Source: Atopsyche davidsoni (taxonomy: Eukaryota > Arthropoda > Insecta > Trichoptera > Hydrobiosidae). From it: DNA of 64,000 nt. The stretch covers positions 11,683,001-11,747,000 of the forward strand of contig JAILWY010000026.1 in NCBI GenBank assembly GCA_022113835.1. The letters run 5' to 3'. A program made the translations under genes and the position numbers. How positions within the stretch are numbered: the stretch's first letter is position 1; the number at the start of each line of letters is the position of its first letter. Below, piece by piece: positions 25,798 through 39,056 of the stretch. The notes beneath the pieces were generated by a model. That model did not search any database. It worked only from the letters and a program-made list of their open reading frames with translations, and was not told where the DNA came from.

Positions 25798-27779
25798 CGC
25801 TTGCCCCCTGCCTTCCCACCCTCAACACCACACTCGAGAGTTGATTGCCGCGCAGTTTGCAGGCAGGCAAGATGTTTGCTGTTGTGTGGATGTGTGCGCT
25901 TTCGACTCTCGTTAGGGGTTGAAGGGAACAGCTGGGAAATATATATTATGCTCGGTTTACAAATATATATCATACTTGCGTATAAACTTAAATTTTAGTA
26001 AAGTAACAATGTTTTTAAGTACATAAATCATATCTAAACGTATATAAACTATGTAAAACTATAAATGTATTTTCCAGCACAAAATAATTTTGCATGACGA
26101 TCATTTAACATTTAGTTTGCAGTTATAATTTATCGACACTTAAAACTTGAGTTTTATTTAAAAGTGTTTAATTTTTTTATAATAGTCACTAAGTACTACA
26201 TATAACGATATTATGTACTATGTTTAAATTTTGCATTATGTCTAGTACGCTTGAAAAAAATACACCTATTTGTGTATGTTCAGCGCGTTGGCTTTATTTT
26301 TCTTTCTGAAAATATTCTTATTGTCCCAGTGTTGTAAAATCTCTCTATATAATGCATTAATTTCTAAAAAAATTACTTTTTTACAATATTAATATTTAAA
26401 CGTACATTTTTATAAATATCTAAGGAGATTTGTTAAGCAAAATGACGCATTTATTGAACTTTCATCAGTTAAAATATCGTTACTTCATTACAACGGTTTC
26501 CATTTCAATATTAAAAATAAGTTAAATTTTTCTGATGTGATCCCAGTTATCTATCCGTATAGTTCAGTATAATATATTTTCAGGTAAATTTAAACATTTT
26601 TCATTTCGATGCAATATTATTTTTCAATATCTGGTAATAAAGCTTTAAGACAGCGGTGGTAAAATTGAACTGCAAGTCCCAGAACAAGCCCATACATTCT
26701 ATATATTTGTGCATTCTTACATTGTGTATTCTAGTAAGAATTTCATAAAAGCTTTGATATTATAAAAATAATAATAAATTATAAGGTGGTATTTACGCCG
26801 GCTGGGGTGTTTGTGTATGCTGAATATTAAATTGTGTTAGGGAAATCTTAGTGTATAATATACAGTTTGCGGAAGCCCTCATATTTATCACAGCTCCGGC
26901 TCCCATTACTTACTTACAAGTACAGCGATACTCCAGCAGCACATCTCCAATTAGAATATTCGAGACAACACTGTGATGAGGATATTACGGCACACGCGCC
27001 GCACAGTGGGCCATCCCGCTCCCGGCCGTAGGTAGGCCGTTCGGGTATAAATCAACAAAACATTCAAAATCAGCTACACTAATAAATTCAAATCTCGGAC
27101 AGATATTAATAGTCGGCAATTCCTTCGTCATAATCTCACAATGCTTCGCGTACCCCGCACGACCCTCTGAAATTAATTTCATATTATAGCCGCTCGCATT
27201 TCTAGCTCTACTAATAAAACTGGTTTGACTGAGAATACCCGCTCCAGGGTCAGCCCGTGAATGAGACCCCCCGAGAACAGACGCAAGCAGGCAGGAGCAA
27301 CTTCGCACTCGCGGCCAAGCCATATCTCTTCTAACTGATTATGCAAATACATTTAAAAAATATACTGAATAGCAACAATAATATCTTTTCAGTGCCTTTT
27401 AAATATATTTTTTATATAATTTAGTACAGTGTAGTTTAATAATTTTTTTTAATTATTCACCGAATACGACATACACTATTTTAGTAAATACGTATTTACC
27501 AATTTTAATAATTAAATGGTTTCGTATCGATTTCAATACTACATAATTAATATCCATTATGGTGTATCAAAATAAGAACGAGTCGACATTCGGAATTAAA
27601 ATAAATCATTCCATTCATGTGACGCATAATTTTTCTATAAATAATCATCTGCCATGAAATTGTTCGGCTGTCGATGGTATTTATTGTTACACAAATGTAA
27701 ATACAACATTCTCCGTGCGAATGTACAAACTACCCGGTATTTTGTTTTCTTCGCCGCAGTGGCAGACGAATCGGTGGCA
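25798..27779. other. Intron: mainly AT-rich, one island
   Basis: 25930-26860 is AT desert. 26880-27310 is a moderate-GC island (gggccatcccgctcccggcc). 27340-27700 is AT-rich. No gene is supported; the minus-strand 112-codon frame at 26985 is unrecognised. Confidence 0.4.
26566..26589 (+). promoter_or_regulatory. Weaker recursive-splice-like site
   Basis: ataatatattttcag|gtaaat joins an acceptor to a donor at 26583|26584. The pyrimidine tract is short and the donor is not perfect. It falls almost midway between the strong site at 4775 and the exon. Confidence 0.3.
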
Positions 27780-28206
27780 TTTGCATGGAGCGAATTATTA
27801 TTCGGTGTTTAGTTTATCATTACTCTCTCTCTCGCTGCGAGTCCGCAAGGCCAGACAGGGACACCGATAATGGCTTGTTGCGGATTTGGCTCGGGGGGAA
27901 CCTCGCGAATAAATTTTACGTAGCGTTGGTTTATATTAGTATTGAGTTACGATCGAGAGCAGTCGCGTCCGAGTCGCGCAGAGAAGTGCCGTCCCTCGTC
28001 TCCTCTCCAATCAACGTTACTTTTTCAAAACTTTGTGGCATTTTTATTGTCTGCTGTGTTCCATTCCCTGTCACCGCAATTTGTGAAGTGAATCGTTTGA
28101 TTTTTTGATTAACATTGTGAAATCGGCCATTTTCTGTTGACAGTGCGACTTCGAAGCTATTCCGACAGATTCTTTGGATACCTTAATACATTGTGAATGG
28201 CGGTTA
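27780..28206 (+). promoter_or_regulatory. UTR-like block with ATG GCG followed by a donor
   Basis: A GC-moderate segment with ctctctctcgctgcgag and gcagtcgcgtccgag becomes UTR-like (caatttgtgaagtgaatcg). It ends gtgaatggcg|gttagt, which would give a Met-Ala start straight before an intron at 28203. The donor is weak at +3. This is a candidate alternative first exon on the gene strand. Confidence 0.3.
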
Positions 28207-31200
28207 GTGTATGTAAATATTTTATATTTATTTCTCCACATCCTGATTTTAAATTCATGATAATTCTGATCAAATATATTTTTGAAAATCTTGTTAGTTT
28301 TGTATACTTGTTCAATTTTTGTACAGGATTCCCAGAAGAATCTTGCTGAATCTTTATGCGTCGATCCGATTAAATTATGTACGCGTCGCTAGTTTCATAC
28401 CCTCGCAAACAAAAATAACATAAAAACATATTTCTCGTAGTAAAGATAAGAAGATGTAGTTAATCACGATTCTTTTTGCCTCATCAACTCCCCGGCGCGT
28501 AAATCTTTTAATGAATCTCATATTCGTATGGAATCACTAAGGATGACCCTCTCGCACAGAACGGGCACCACGTGCGTTGCGTGGATCTCCGCGCTTGTTC
28601 GTGTATTTACTGAGTGAATTCGGGGATCAGCGAGGATATTCCGGATTCAGCCTTTAATCATCCATCTGCCCGTCCTTTTGATTGTCACGACCACCCCAGA
28701 AGTCTCCCCCTAAAGCGAAGACGTTCGTCATTGTAAAAGATTTTATAACTCAAACAGGGCTGGCAAAATGTATTCATAACATTTCAGTTGCCACTTGATG
28801 AGTGTTTGCTCGTGTTATTCAAAATCAAAATCGCGCTTGTATACATTGTCGTACAGGATCAGCTAAATGCTCGAGTTAACTAACACACGCACAGAGATTC
28901 CCAGTGTAGATAATTCCCCCCTATTATCCGTAACGTAATATATTTAGCGAAGACACTGGGCAATAAAGTATGTGATTATGAACACATTGTTCTTGTTAAA
29001 ATTTGCCAGAGATATAAATTCAAACTTATTTGCGGGTCCCCGAAATAGTTGTGCTTCATTGTTAGTCCCTTTTGATGGCCAGTCCTGGTGGGCGCCGCCG
29101 CCCCGCGGGTGTGTGCGTGAGCCTCGCACACGGACTAATGAACGCACACTGGCCCGCGTCAATGGGAGGGCTTCCGCGTCGGCTGAATGTATACAAAGAG
29201 AGTGTATTGAAAAACGGTAGAAGAAAAGACTTTTTGTAGGAGCGAAGTAGAAGCGGAACGGCGCGAGGGACGCCCTATCGCTTTTCAAATGCCATGTTTT
29301 TTAAAATACGACTCGGCGCTAAAAATTCCCCGGCTTCTTAGCGTTAACAATTACGCGGGTATTGTTCGGAATTTATTGTACGCTTAGAATTATTCGCTGC
29401 GATGTAAATGTTTTGAAATATATCGGAGCAAAAAACACCTTTTGGATATTATAATAAAGCTTCGGATACAAAACAATTTTCACGGTAAAGAAAAACGCTC
29501 CGCGATTCGCGTTTGACTTTTCGGGAACAAAACTCGGGCGTAACGAACGGCGCTCCTTTCCGAGGAAGAAGAAAGCGACGTCACCTATAAATAGGCCGCC
29601 GTGATTCACTTAATAGGTGAGCGTTAGGGAGATCGCGACATTTCCATAAGTTCCGCGTTTTAATGTGCTTTAATTTATTCCCGGGCGGCAGATTACTCCG
29701 CGGTCCTCCCGGTCGCCCCGTTAATGCCCATGAATCCAATTCGACTGCGCATTACTCCACACGACCACCATTTGTGTCCTCCATTGTTAGGGGATCCTAA
29801 TGTCGCGCGCTGATCTCCGCGGCAGCTCCCACAATGCTTAAATAAATGCCGTAATTTTTCCCCACCCCGGGCCCTTGAATAATCTTCCCGGGTTGCCGGT
29901 CCCGCCCCGCCCGCGCCCCGCGGCAAGCCGGCTCAAAGTTTTATATATCTTTTGTATTAGGGTTGTAAGGCTGGAGCCGCAGTATTTCCATCCCAGATAT
30001 ATTTGAACTCGTCCTTAATTTATACTCAAACTTTGGTTGTCATCGGCATTATGTCCTATTAATGTTTGCACAAGTACTTTTGTCTACCTTTCGGAACTAG
30101 GAAATTAATGGATTTACATAGGAATTATCGCTGTGTATTCTTGAGAGGATAAACAGCTGTAAAATTAATACAATATTATATTTAATTACTTTGTATTTTT
30201 TAATAATCCACAAGATTTATTATTTATTTGAAAAAAAAATCCGACTGCCTTTCAGTTTTCAGGATGACATCTGTCTCCCACTTTAAAGTAGGGTATTAAT
30301 TTACATAAGTCATTTTGCGATTTTTATTTTTAGTAAAATAAACATACTGATTCAAATGGCTTTAAACATATAAATTAAAATGACAATCCTATTTTACAAA
30401 ATATATTATAATTAAAATTGTACACTTTACAATTTGTTTCTAAATTAAAAGTTATTTTTAAAAACATAAAAATGTTTTTTTTGATAAATAAATGTATTGA
30501 AGCATTAAAAACAATGAAATCTTAACAAATAAAAAAATATATAATTTATATGCAGATTAAGCGTTAAACATTCATCGTTGCATTTATTTAAGCGAAATAA
30601 GCTATGACAAACATCGTAATGAGTGATGATGAACCCCAACTCTGTTCTTTATCAAATAATTACCGTACTTATAAATCAGACCACGTGACGGCTGTCTCTC
30701 GTGCTTATAATTCTCTTCATATCTCCACCTTGGCTATTTCTGGCCACGTGTATTTGGCAATGCTCTCGCGAGATACTTCTGAGGCAATCGATACCGACTA
30801 ACGAGCCAAATGCCTCTTGCAGAACGAACTCAGCAATTTCAAGGCGCGAGTTGACGTACGCACGTTTAAAAAATCAATTACACGACAACAGTCATTATTC
30901 GGGCGTATTTTCTTGAGTGTCTAGTCAAACCATGTCGAGCGTTGATTAATGTTTCAACGTTTCGGATATGAAACTAAAGCAACTTTCAAGGAACGAAGAA
31001 TGAGATTTTTATTTACGAGAAAATTGCTTCAACACTCAAATAAGACCACGTAAACATCATGATACATTTGCATTTTTAAATTATATTCAAAGCAACATAA
31101 GAGAGTATCAAAATGATATGAATAAAAATTCATAAACATTGACGACAAATATTCAAATACCACTAAAATAAATTACTTTTAATTCAATTATGTCATCGTT

Positions 31201-31559
31201 TGGAAAAAAGATTTTTAAGCGTCAAAAACTATTAATATAAGTCACATTTTATTTTGTCTCCAATATAAATATCCCATGAACATTCAGAGCGCATCACTCC
31301 GAGCGTGATTTCTTGGTTTTGTTTTTTTTTTGGTAATTTGAAGTATGCGAGCGCGAGTTTGGACTGCATTCTTGAATAGCATATTGCAAGTAAGGGGTAA
31401 CAATAATGTGTTGCAAACAACGACTCGACATAATAACGTAACATTTTAAACTATAGGCGTGTAATTTTTCAATCAAAGTCTCAAATTCTGTTGTTTCAAA
31501 ATACACTGTAACAATTATAGGTAATCTTAATGTGTGGTTCTCTTTATAAATGATGGTGT
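28207..31559. other. Intron: islands then AT-rich
   Basis: 28480-28740, 29030-29290 and 29480-29940 are CpG-rich islands; 28566-28573 contains cacgtg. 29950-30600 is AT-rich. 30600-30930 is mixed. 30960-31560 is AT-rich. Confidence 0.4.
29560..29620 (+). promoter_or_regulatory. CRE-like site next to a TATA-like box
   Basis: gcgacgtcacc is followed at once by ctataaatag (29585-29594), close to the TATA consensus. No clear initiator sits 30 bp downstream; the nearest, ttcactt, is too close. It could be a core promoter or a composite site in a GC-rich island. Confidence 0.3.
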
Positions 31560-32190
31560 TTAAGTCAGAATAAGGCATCACCTAAGAAATAACTTGCATT
31601 CACAAATATACACGATGGCTTTATAATTGCGGATCGTCTCGCGTAGTCGTCCATCGCGGCCAACCCTAGGATTTCAGAACGAACGTTGTATACCAGTAAT
31701 GGTCCCTTTAGACCTCCACGGAGATATGTCAAATCCTTTTCGTGATGAATGACGTATTTAGTCGTCGCTAAACTTTGCAGGGGCGGCTCGTCCTCGTGGG
31801 CGCCCGGCTTTGTCACGATCACGCTCCGCCAGGGCCGGATAAAAAGACTTCCGCGGGAAACCGCCCCGTCACTGTGCATCCATTGTGGCGTCGATAAAGT
31901 CTTCGCCGGGAGAACCTGGCTGGATCTTTTTTTTGGCGGATGTATTAGATTGTGTTCGAGTATTTTTACACTGGTTATAACCTGAATGTATTGTGATGGT
32001 ATACTCGTATCGTCTATGCCCACTCGACGTGGTCTACTTTTACATTTAAAAAACTTTGCATACATGTACCCGTACTACTCTGATACTACATATAGTATAA
32101 ATAGATCTTCTCAAACACTACTATGCGGAACCCGTCATCAATCCGGTCTTACAGTGAGATGTAGCCTTTAGACCCGTCTCGCACACAAAG
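31560..32190. other. GC island carrying the longest open frame
   Basis: The block contains a 166-codon minus-strand frame (31565-32065) with no domain, repeat or family resemblance that I can see, and competing frames on the plus strand. GC-rich composition alone explains the lack of stops. It is likely non-coding. Confidence 0.4.
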
Positions 32191-33063
32191 ATTTGTCATG
32201 AAATGGATCTTTTATAAAGTGTGAATCTACTTAGATGTGTTGAATTCTACAGTAGTATTGTATAAAAAATAAAATAATAAAGAAATTGTATACCTTTGTA
32301 ATAAAACTTGTCGCAACTTAAAAAAATATAATGCAGATGATTGTACACACGCCATTGTTGATTTATATGTAAATACGTGTAATTGTTCCAAAAACTAATT
32401 ACAATTGACTTAGGGTGGATATTAAGTAATATTCTAATATATTTTGATCAAAAATGTGAAATAAATTGTTAAACAGTATTTTTAGTAATAATTGTGCCAA
32501 TTTTTAAATATTCTTAACAAACAAACTATCGCACATAAAAAAATATAATCGTTAATCTATGATTACTTTAAATCGTACTTACTAAGACATGTAATTTATT
32601 ATTTATTATACCACTTATAAGAACATGGTTTATTCGATAATTTTACTATATAATCGTGGTCAATAGCTCTTCTTCGGTTAATTTCGCTCATACTAGCTAA
32701 TCCTCGGAAATCTTTATGAAAGAACTGAGCCCCTATTTTATAGACGAGTACAAATTCATGTAAAATAATTGCGTTTTCAAATATATAAGATTCCTGTGTG
32801 GTGCGCAATAATTATTGTCCGAGAAAGAAATTTCAATAAACTTTTTGAGTATTATTAAATTAAATAATATAGAAAATACAGATTTATTTTTTTATACTTG
32901 CCGAGTTGCAAAGTATTTTTTGCTGAGGTCTTTCTTTAATATCTTACCCGAATTATATGAGAGTTTTTTTATAGGCTTGTAACCATATATTTTATATTAA
33001 ATTTTTGAGGTAAACCAGTTCTATGTCGATACTAAAGAGTCATGATCGGCTGACCATCCGGTT

Positions 33064-33076
33064 TGATTGATTGTCA
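33064..33076. promoter_or_regulatory. Abutting Exd- and Hth-type homeodomain sites
   Basis: TGATTGAT is followed directly by TGTCA, a Pbx-Meis arrangement, in a short moderate-GC segment (33045-33095) within an AT desert. This is weak evidence alone. Confidence 0.3.
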
Positions 33077-33589
33077 TTTTCCCCGCCTCACGTTATTTTT
33101 TTGGCACAATATTTCCTAAAAAAATGAATTTTACACGAAGCGATATTTCATATTTTCATGCTTGAATTAACTAGGAAATTATTATAAATATATTTCTTAT
33201 CTTTAAAAAATACGATTATATAAAACTACTATTAAAATTATGAGAAAATAAATTTCGTCAAAAAGAAACCTTTGCTTTTTGAATTACAAAAATCAACCTA
33301 ATATAACTGCAAAATATCGTTAAGTATTAAATTATTACTGGTTTTCGTGTACAAAACAAATATTTATTATTATCTTTTTGCAATCATTTTCAATAAAACG
33401 AGTAGAGTGCTGCAAATTGCGTTCACAAAAAAAAATATCTAGTGTTGAATAAAACACCGTATATTTTCTATCGTATTTTTATTTCATGCCGTCTTATTAT
33501 TCGTTTAATGCATTTTTATTAATAAAAATCAAATAAAAGAAAATTCTGGACAATATAAGGTTTTTAGTTCGTTTCTTACACTTTTGGAT

Positions 33590-33830
33590 TTCAAACGGGC
33601 AGATAGAAATATCGATTGGTGTCTGTACCTAAGGGGCGTCAGTTCTTAAGGGTGCAACTACCCCTGTGCGGGAGTATGATTGCAAGGCCTGGCGGCTGCA
33701 AGCCTAATGAGGCGTGAGGGGTGATAGCGCAGCAAGGACCCCATGCGGGCTTCTCTGAACACTGGGACATGTGCACCTCTTCAGGGTCGGATCAATACGG
33801 ACTCAATATTATAGCATCCATTGCAATATC
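33590..33830. other. Isolated GC-rich block in an AT desert
   Basis: About 200 bp (aaggggcgtcagttc, tgcaaggcctggcggctgc, gcaaggaccccatgcgggc) stand out sharply from 32.2-34.5 kb. There is no long frame and no terminal repeat. It could be a transposon remnant or a conserved element. Confidence 0.4.
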
Positions 33831-36464
33831 TTAATTTTTTAATTAAATTATTTAAAACTAAAAAAAAAAAATTAAATACTTTGACTCAAATAGGCTCCGT
33901 GAGGTCTTTGGGTCATTTTTATTAAGCGAATCAGTCCATATTTACAGTTAATTAAGCACAATTAATAATGAACTATTAAAATGTTTAAAAAAATACTGGT
34001 TTTGATTTTTTTCGGATATGCGTCAATTTTAACCTTCTAATCTTAACATCTTATATGTTGAATGTTTTTCTTATATGCTGAATTTCAAGAGTAAATCTTT
34101 ATCTTTATTGATTGACGTATAAGTGTTAATGTAAACGAATTCAAATTCATAAACTATTTTTGCCACAAAGTTATTAATTAATTGGTTAAATATTTAAGTT
34201 TAAATGAATTAGTAATTTTGTTTATTTGTCACACTTTATCTGATGACGTTGTCTAGACTATTTTAAATAATTTGGTTACTTTCGTCGTCGCAACATTGTA
34301 CTATACAAACTCACCAGCCTCACTTAACGAATTATAAATAATGATAATTGAGTTCTTAGGTTAAATATTAAAGTACCTTGCCTGTCTAAATACTTTAATT
34401 TAGTCGAAGTGTTGTACAGTATTCAGATTGTATGAATATTATCAATAGTGCATCTGCTTTTAAACATTTCAATGTTATTTAATTATAAAATGTGTCTGGC
34501 CTGTATGAATACAAAATCCATTTCGCGAGAGCGCAAATAAAAAACTTTCTTATCGGTATCGCGCAGCTGAAATTTTTGACACGGAAAAAATGCAAAAATT
34601 TAGATTGAAAACGTCGGCTGTCTGCGAATATAGAGTGCAACGTAGACAGGCGGAATGGGCCGCCATGAGCCGATATTACCGATTCCTGTAATACCGACCG
34701 GACGCTTCGTTACATTCAAAAATAGCAAACCCATCACGATCGCCGCCGCGCCCCAAATTAATACTTTTCAAAGCCTGACGACGCCATTCCGCACAATCAA
34801 AATAGAAATGTCCCATCTCGCCAATTAAATCTACTAAACTGCGGATTAATCGCAATAATACTCACTCGAGATACATATTAAGCCTAATAAAATATATTAA
34901 TTATCATATTTTATATTTGTATAAAATAAGTATACAGCAAAGTATACTTATATTACTTTACTATATGCAATTACTGCGATATATATATTTAATAAATAGT
35001 AAACTAAAACAATAACATCATTAATTTTTATTAAAAAAAACTTATTTTAAATGCCGCTGTTACCCTGTAATTTTTAAAAATTATATTTACAACTTATTTC
35101 TACGTTAAATTATTTTGAATTCACTTTATTTCTATCTGCGTATCAAATCGTACATTTGCAAAGATTTAATATAGAATATTGAAAATTCAAACATTAAATC
35201 ATTTAAACCAAGTAAAAATATTTTATGCCTATGAATTTTCAAAAAAAAATTATAATCTCTTTTTGTCTCTATCTTTATTGATATCTATTTTAGCAACAGA
35301 TGAGATCAAGAATTAACTCAACTTATAAAAAATGTATTCCAATTAATATTAAATATTTATTATTACTGATGTTGTACCAGAGTGCTGATCTTAAACCGAA
35401 CACCTCATTCTTTCTGTGAATTGCTCCAAAGTCCTAGAGGATCTGTTTTTTTTTTTTTGCCGTTATTCAGAGTTAGAGAGAGATGGATTGCCTCGCGTCC
35501 TATTCACTCCGCACTCCCCACCATCTGCCAGATGCATTCTCCCTTACAAAACCTATAGTAATTTATGAGCTTTAATTTTTTATTAAGTGAAAATTGCCCT
35601 GCGGTACTCTACAATGAGAGAGCGGTTAAACTCCACTGATACTTGTCAACATCCAAAACCCACTGACATCTGTGGATGAAAATGCACTGAAATATTATCC
35701 ACGACACTAGCTTCATTCCTAATAATCCATGTTTACACAAATAATTAAAAATCCAAATGACTGGTAGACTATGAAACATTTTAAATTGTAAACCTCTTTG
35801 ACGCGATAAATACTCGTAATATTTTAAACGAAATCATTTTATTTAGTATGAATTATTCTCTCAAATAGCTTTAAAGCCGATTCATTAATTTAAATAAATA
35901 TATCTAAAATATTATCAGGCTTTATGTAATTTACGTGAATAAACCATTTAACTTAATGATACTCAAGGTTTAGTTATTAAATATCTTCATAGACCAACTG
36001 CTTTTTTATCGCAGCAAATTTTTCAGTATACATGTTTGGTTGTCATTTTTATAAATACACTTCAAACTCGACACTTTAAGAGTTTGAAGTTATTTGTTAT
36101 TACTGTAACGATTTCACAAAAAAATACCCAAACAGTTTAAGTTTAATTTACTATGAAATTTATTAAGACGTCAAAATTAGCGTCTTTTAAAGTTTATTAT
36201 GATTAAATTACTCAAGCAAAATAATTACAGCTTAATATTTAAAACCTTAACAAAATAAACCAGCACAAAGTATTATATGGCCGGATGATAGTATTAAAAG
36301 ATGATTAGGATTCTTAATTGCGGGATTTGGAAATTTTCAGTCTTCAAGAAACATCTTCAGGGATTTTTTTAATCCTTTTCCTGCTGATCACCTAATGTAT
36401 GTATATTATAATGAAATTCAATATGTTTAAACATCGCTTTTTTATTTCATGAAAACACATACAG

Positions 36465-36510
36465 TTTCAGTGAGATGGTCATCAACCTCCTTTGAGGAAA
36501 GACACCTGAA
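36465..36510. repeat. Fragment related to the block inside the 39-kb array
   Basis: tttcagtgagatggtcatca and the sequence after it align to 39533-39578 with roughly three quarters identity over about 45 bp. It is probably a dispersed repeat remnant. The family is unrecognised. Confidence 0.4.
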
Positions 36511-36654
36511 CAAGAAGTTACATCGTTTTATTGGTATTTTAATATATGTTGTATAAAAACAATTTTTAACGACACTTAAAAGCGGCATTTTAAATTAAAG
36601 ATCAACATTGTACCTACAATATACCTATATTTAGGTAACAAATCACGATCCTCG

Positions 36655-36745
36655 GAATCCCCCTCGCACGCGCCGCGGCGCTCTCCGGTGACGCCGCGCC
36701 GCGCTGCCGTGACAGGCGCATCAATCAGTCCGGCCACGCCTCAGC
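36655..36745. promoter_or_regulatory. Small GC island with Hth/Exd-type composite site
   Basis: A 90-bp CpG-dense island (gcgccgcggcgctctccgg) stands alone in AT-rich DNA. It carries TGACAG (36710-36715, Meis/Homothorax type) four bases before ATCAATCA (36720-36727, Pbx/Extradenticle type). It is plausibly a Hox-cofactor-bound enhancer core; function is inferred. Confidence 0.35.
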
Positions 36746-36990
36746 GAAATTCTCATTATTTGTTATTATTATTTTACATATACCGCTAGACTTGATCTCG
36801 TCGTAAATTCAAAATATTCCTGGAATTATAATAACAAAAGAGTATTTTCAATATACATTTCAACAGTGTGTTAACGTTTATATAGCATTTACGCGTACAT
36901 AAAAAATAATTATGATTTGTTTGTATGCAGTAACAATGTTGACCCTTTATTATATCACCAGTTTTATATATAATTAGTACTAATATTTAA

Positions 36991-37251
36991 CACGTTTACT
37001 GCCGTGTCAGCCACCGGTGGCCGACACGGAGGTATTCCAATTGGGCCGCGTCGGCCACCGGTGGCCGACACATAGCGACGACTACTATTGAACATGGCTG
37101 GCACGGCCCTCTTCTATCTTCCGATATGGCCAGTAAAAATATTTCAAAACAAATGAAATAATTGTATTTCGACCCATTATATTAAATTAAACCTAGAAGC
37201 GTGAAAACCATTTTTGGACATTTTACGAAAATCCTTTTGGCAGTCAACGTG
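36991..37251. mobile_element. piggyBac-type MITE with TTAA target duplication
   Basis: The left end starts CACGTTTACTGCC; the right end, on the other strand, starts CACGTTGACTGCC. TTAA flanks both sides (36987-36990 and 37252-37255), the target duplication of piggyBac-superfamily elements. The 261-bp element has no coding capacity. Near its left end are two near-identical palindromes centred on CCACCGGTGG (about 37006-37028 and 37049-37071); the second includes a 20-bp perfect palindrome. TIR and target site are seen directly; the superfamily call follows from them. Confidence 0.82.
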
Positions 37252-37255
37252 TTAA

Positions 37256-39056
37256 ACAAATATTTACTGTAATATATACGTTCGTGGCAAAGTTCATAAC
37301 AACATTTAGAAACATTGATTGCATTGGAAAATATTTCAGTGAAGTGCAGCTGTATTGAACTATCGTGGTGATCATTCGGTAGACAGCAAAGTGCTTTGAA
37401 ATCCCATCACACAATCTGCACATTAAATCCATACATTCTCATACTGCCGCGGGTCCTTGCCCGATCCCGGCAGAGCGATAACGCCCTTATGCAGATGCGG
37501 GCGTCGCGACGCCGGCGTCCCTGCCCGATCACTGAGTGCTTCGGTGTACATTTAGTTAGCATAAGCGCCCGTGGTTACGGTGGCCCGCCATTAGAGCTGC
37601 TGCACTAACAGTTTGATCAATTCTCCATAACTATACTATATTGTCAACCGAGTGATCCACACTAACACCGAAATTCTATTCATTTTTCTTCTAGCTTTTT
37701 AGTCTCAATGATTTATGTCAACTTCGTGTAAACGTTAATTAAACCATAAAACATTGTTCCAACAATATATACGTCACTAAAATGTTTTCTTTTTTATAAA
37801 ATCAGTCTTACCTAAACATAAAACAGAGTCTGTCTAGCGTAAGTGCCATTGCAGCTATCCAGGCGTGAGGTATTCACAAAGCTCGTTTATGCAACATTTT
37901 TTAATACTTCAGTTAAATACCTACTGTACTTAATATTTTTTATTCTTTACTGTAATGGTGTACTGGTGTAATGTAAACTTCAAAATAAAAAAGAAAACGA
38001 GTACGCAGAATAAAAAAAAGTTCAATATTTAATATTATGATATTAACAAATTAAATTTATACAATAATTTGACTGTATTTTTTTTTTACTGCGTAGCATC
38101 TATTTCATGCTTTTATTCGTTCCATAAAAAAGAGTACGAATCAAATAAAAAATTACCGAAGCGTGACTTTAACATTACCGTTCAAACCTAATGTTTCTCG
38201 CTTAATGTTCATCAAATATAATATTTAAAACAGCTCACAAATCTACAAAAAGAGAAGAAAAAAAAAAGCATATTAAAACGCGGACATACATTAACATCCA
38301 TGGCCGGGGAAAATGCGAAACATTTAATTCATCACACCGACATGAAAAACATCAAAAATCGCATATTTTTTCAGCAAATATTACGTTTTCCATTAGAGGC
38401 GCGGCCCCTCCGTTTGCTGTGAACTTTGCGATTTTCAATTATTTTCCCGTCCTTGCGAGCCTCCCTCGCTATCTATTGGAGGGATCCTCAACTCTGCTTC
38501 GGAAACAATATTTCAGGAAAAATATCCCTCAATTTTGATGTATTACTTTTTTCGCTGCGCACAATCACTACTTTGACGTTTATATGTTATTAAAATAAAA
38601 TACATTTGCTTTTACGCTACCTTTTTTTTTTTCAATAAAATTTATCAAGTACTTAAAGAGATTTGATTCTATTTAAAATCTTTTTTTCTTCACTAAAACT
38701 GAAATATACAAAATTATCTAATATAAATATTTTTAATTATAAATTATTTTCTTCTGATACTTAAATATATGCATAGTTTTTATTTAAATGTATTCAACGT
38801 TTATATTTTAAATTCAAGCACTTCGATTAAAATACAATCCATTATGTGACGGTTATAGGTAGCTACGATTAGCATTGCGACGTCTATCGTCAGTACAAGC
38901 CTAGATAATTATAGAAGCTAATACTAATAAATTTTAGCAAATTTATTTAAAATTTAATTGCCGTAGCACAAAAAATTACGTCTACTGGAATAAAAAGGTT
39001 TTCACACATAGTTTTCTCTACACAAACTCAAAACTGAAAATAAAATTATGTGCGTA
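37256..39056. other. Intron: AT-rich with two GC patches
   Basis: 37440-37610 is CpG-rich (gcgacgccggcgtccctgcc). 38280-38560 is moderate. The rest is AT-rich, including the degenerate array half unit near 38879. Confidence 0.45.

Larger units (their letters stand above)
32191..36640. other. Intron: long AT desert
   Basis: Apart from the GC block at 33.6 kb, the homeodomain-type site at 33064, a CpG patch at 34540-34860 and a moderate patch at 35400-35720, the sequence is uniformly AT-rich. Nothing else was recognised. Confidence 0.45.

Noticed and set aside
31565..32065. 166-codon minus-strand open frame, the longest in the window
   Set aside because: No recognisable motif, signal, membrane segment or repeat; overlaps competing frames in a GC-rich island where stops are rare.
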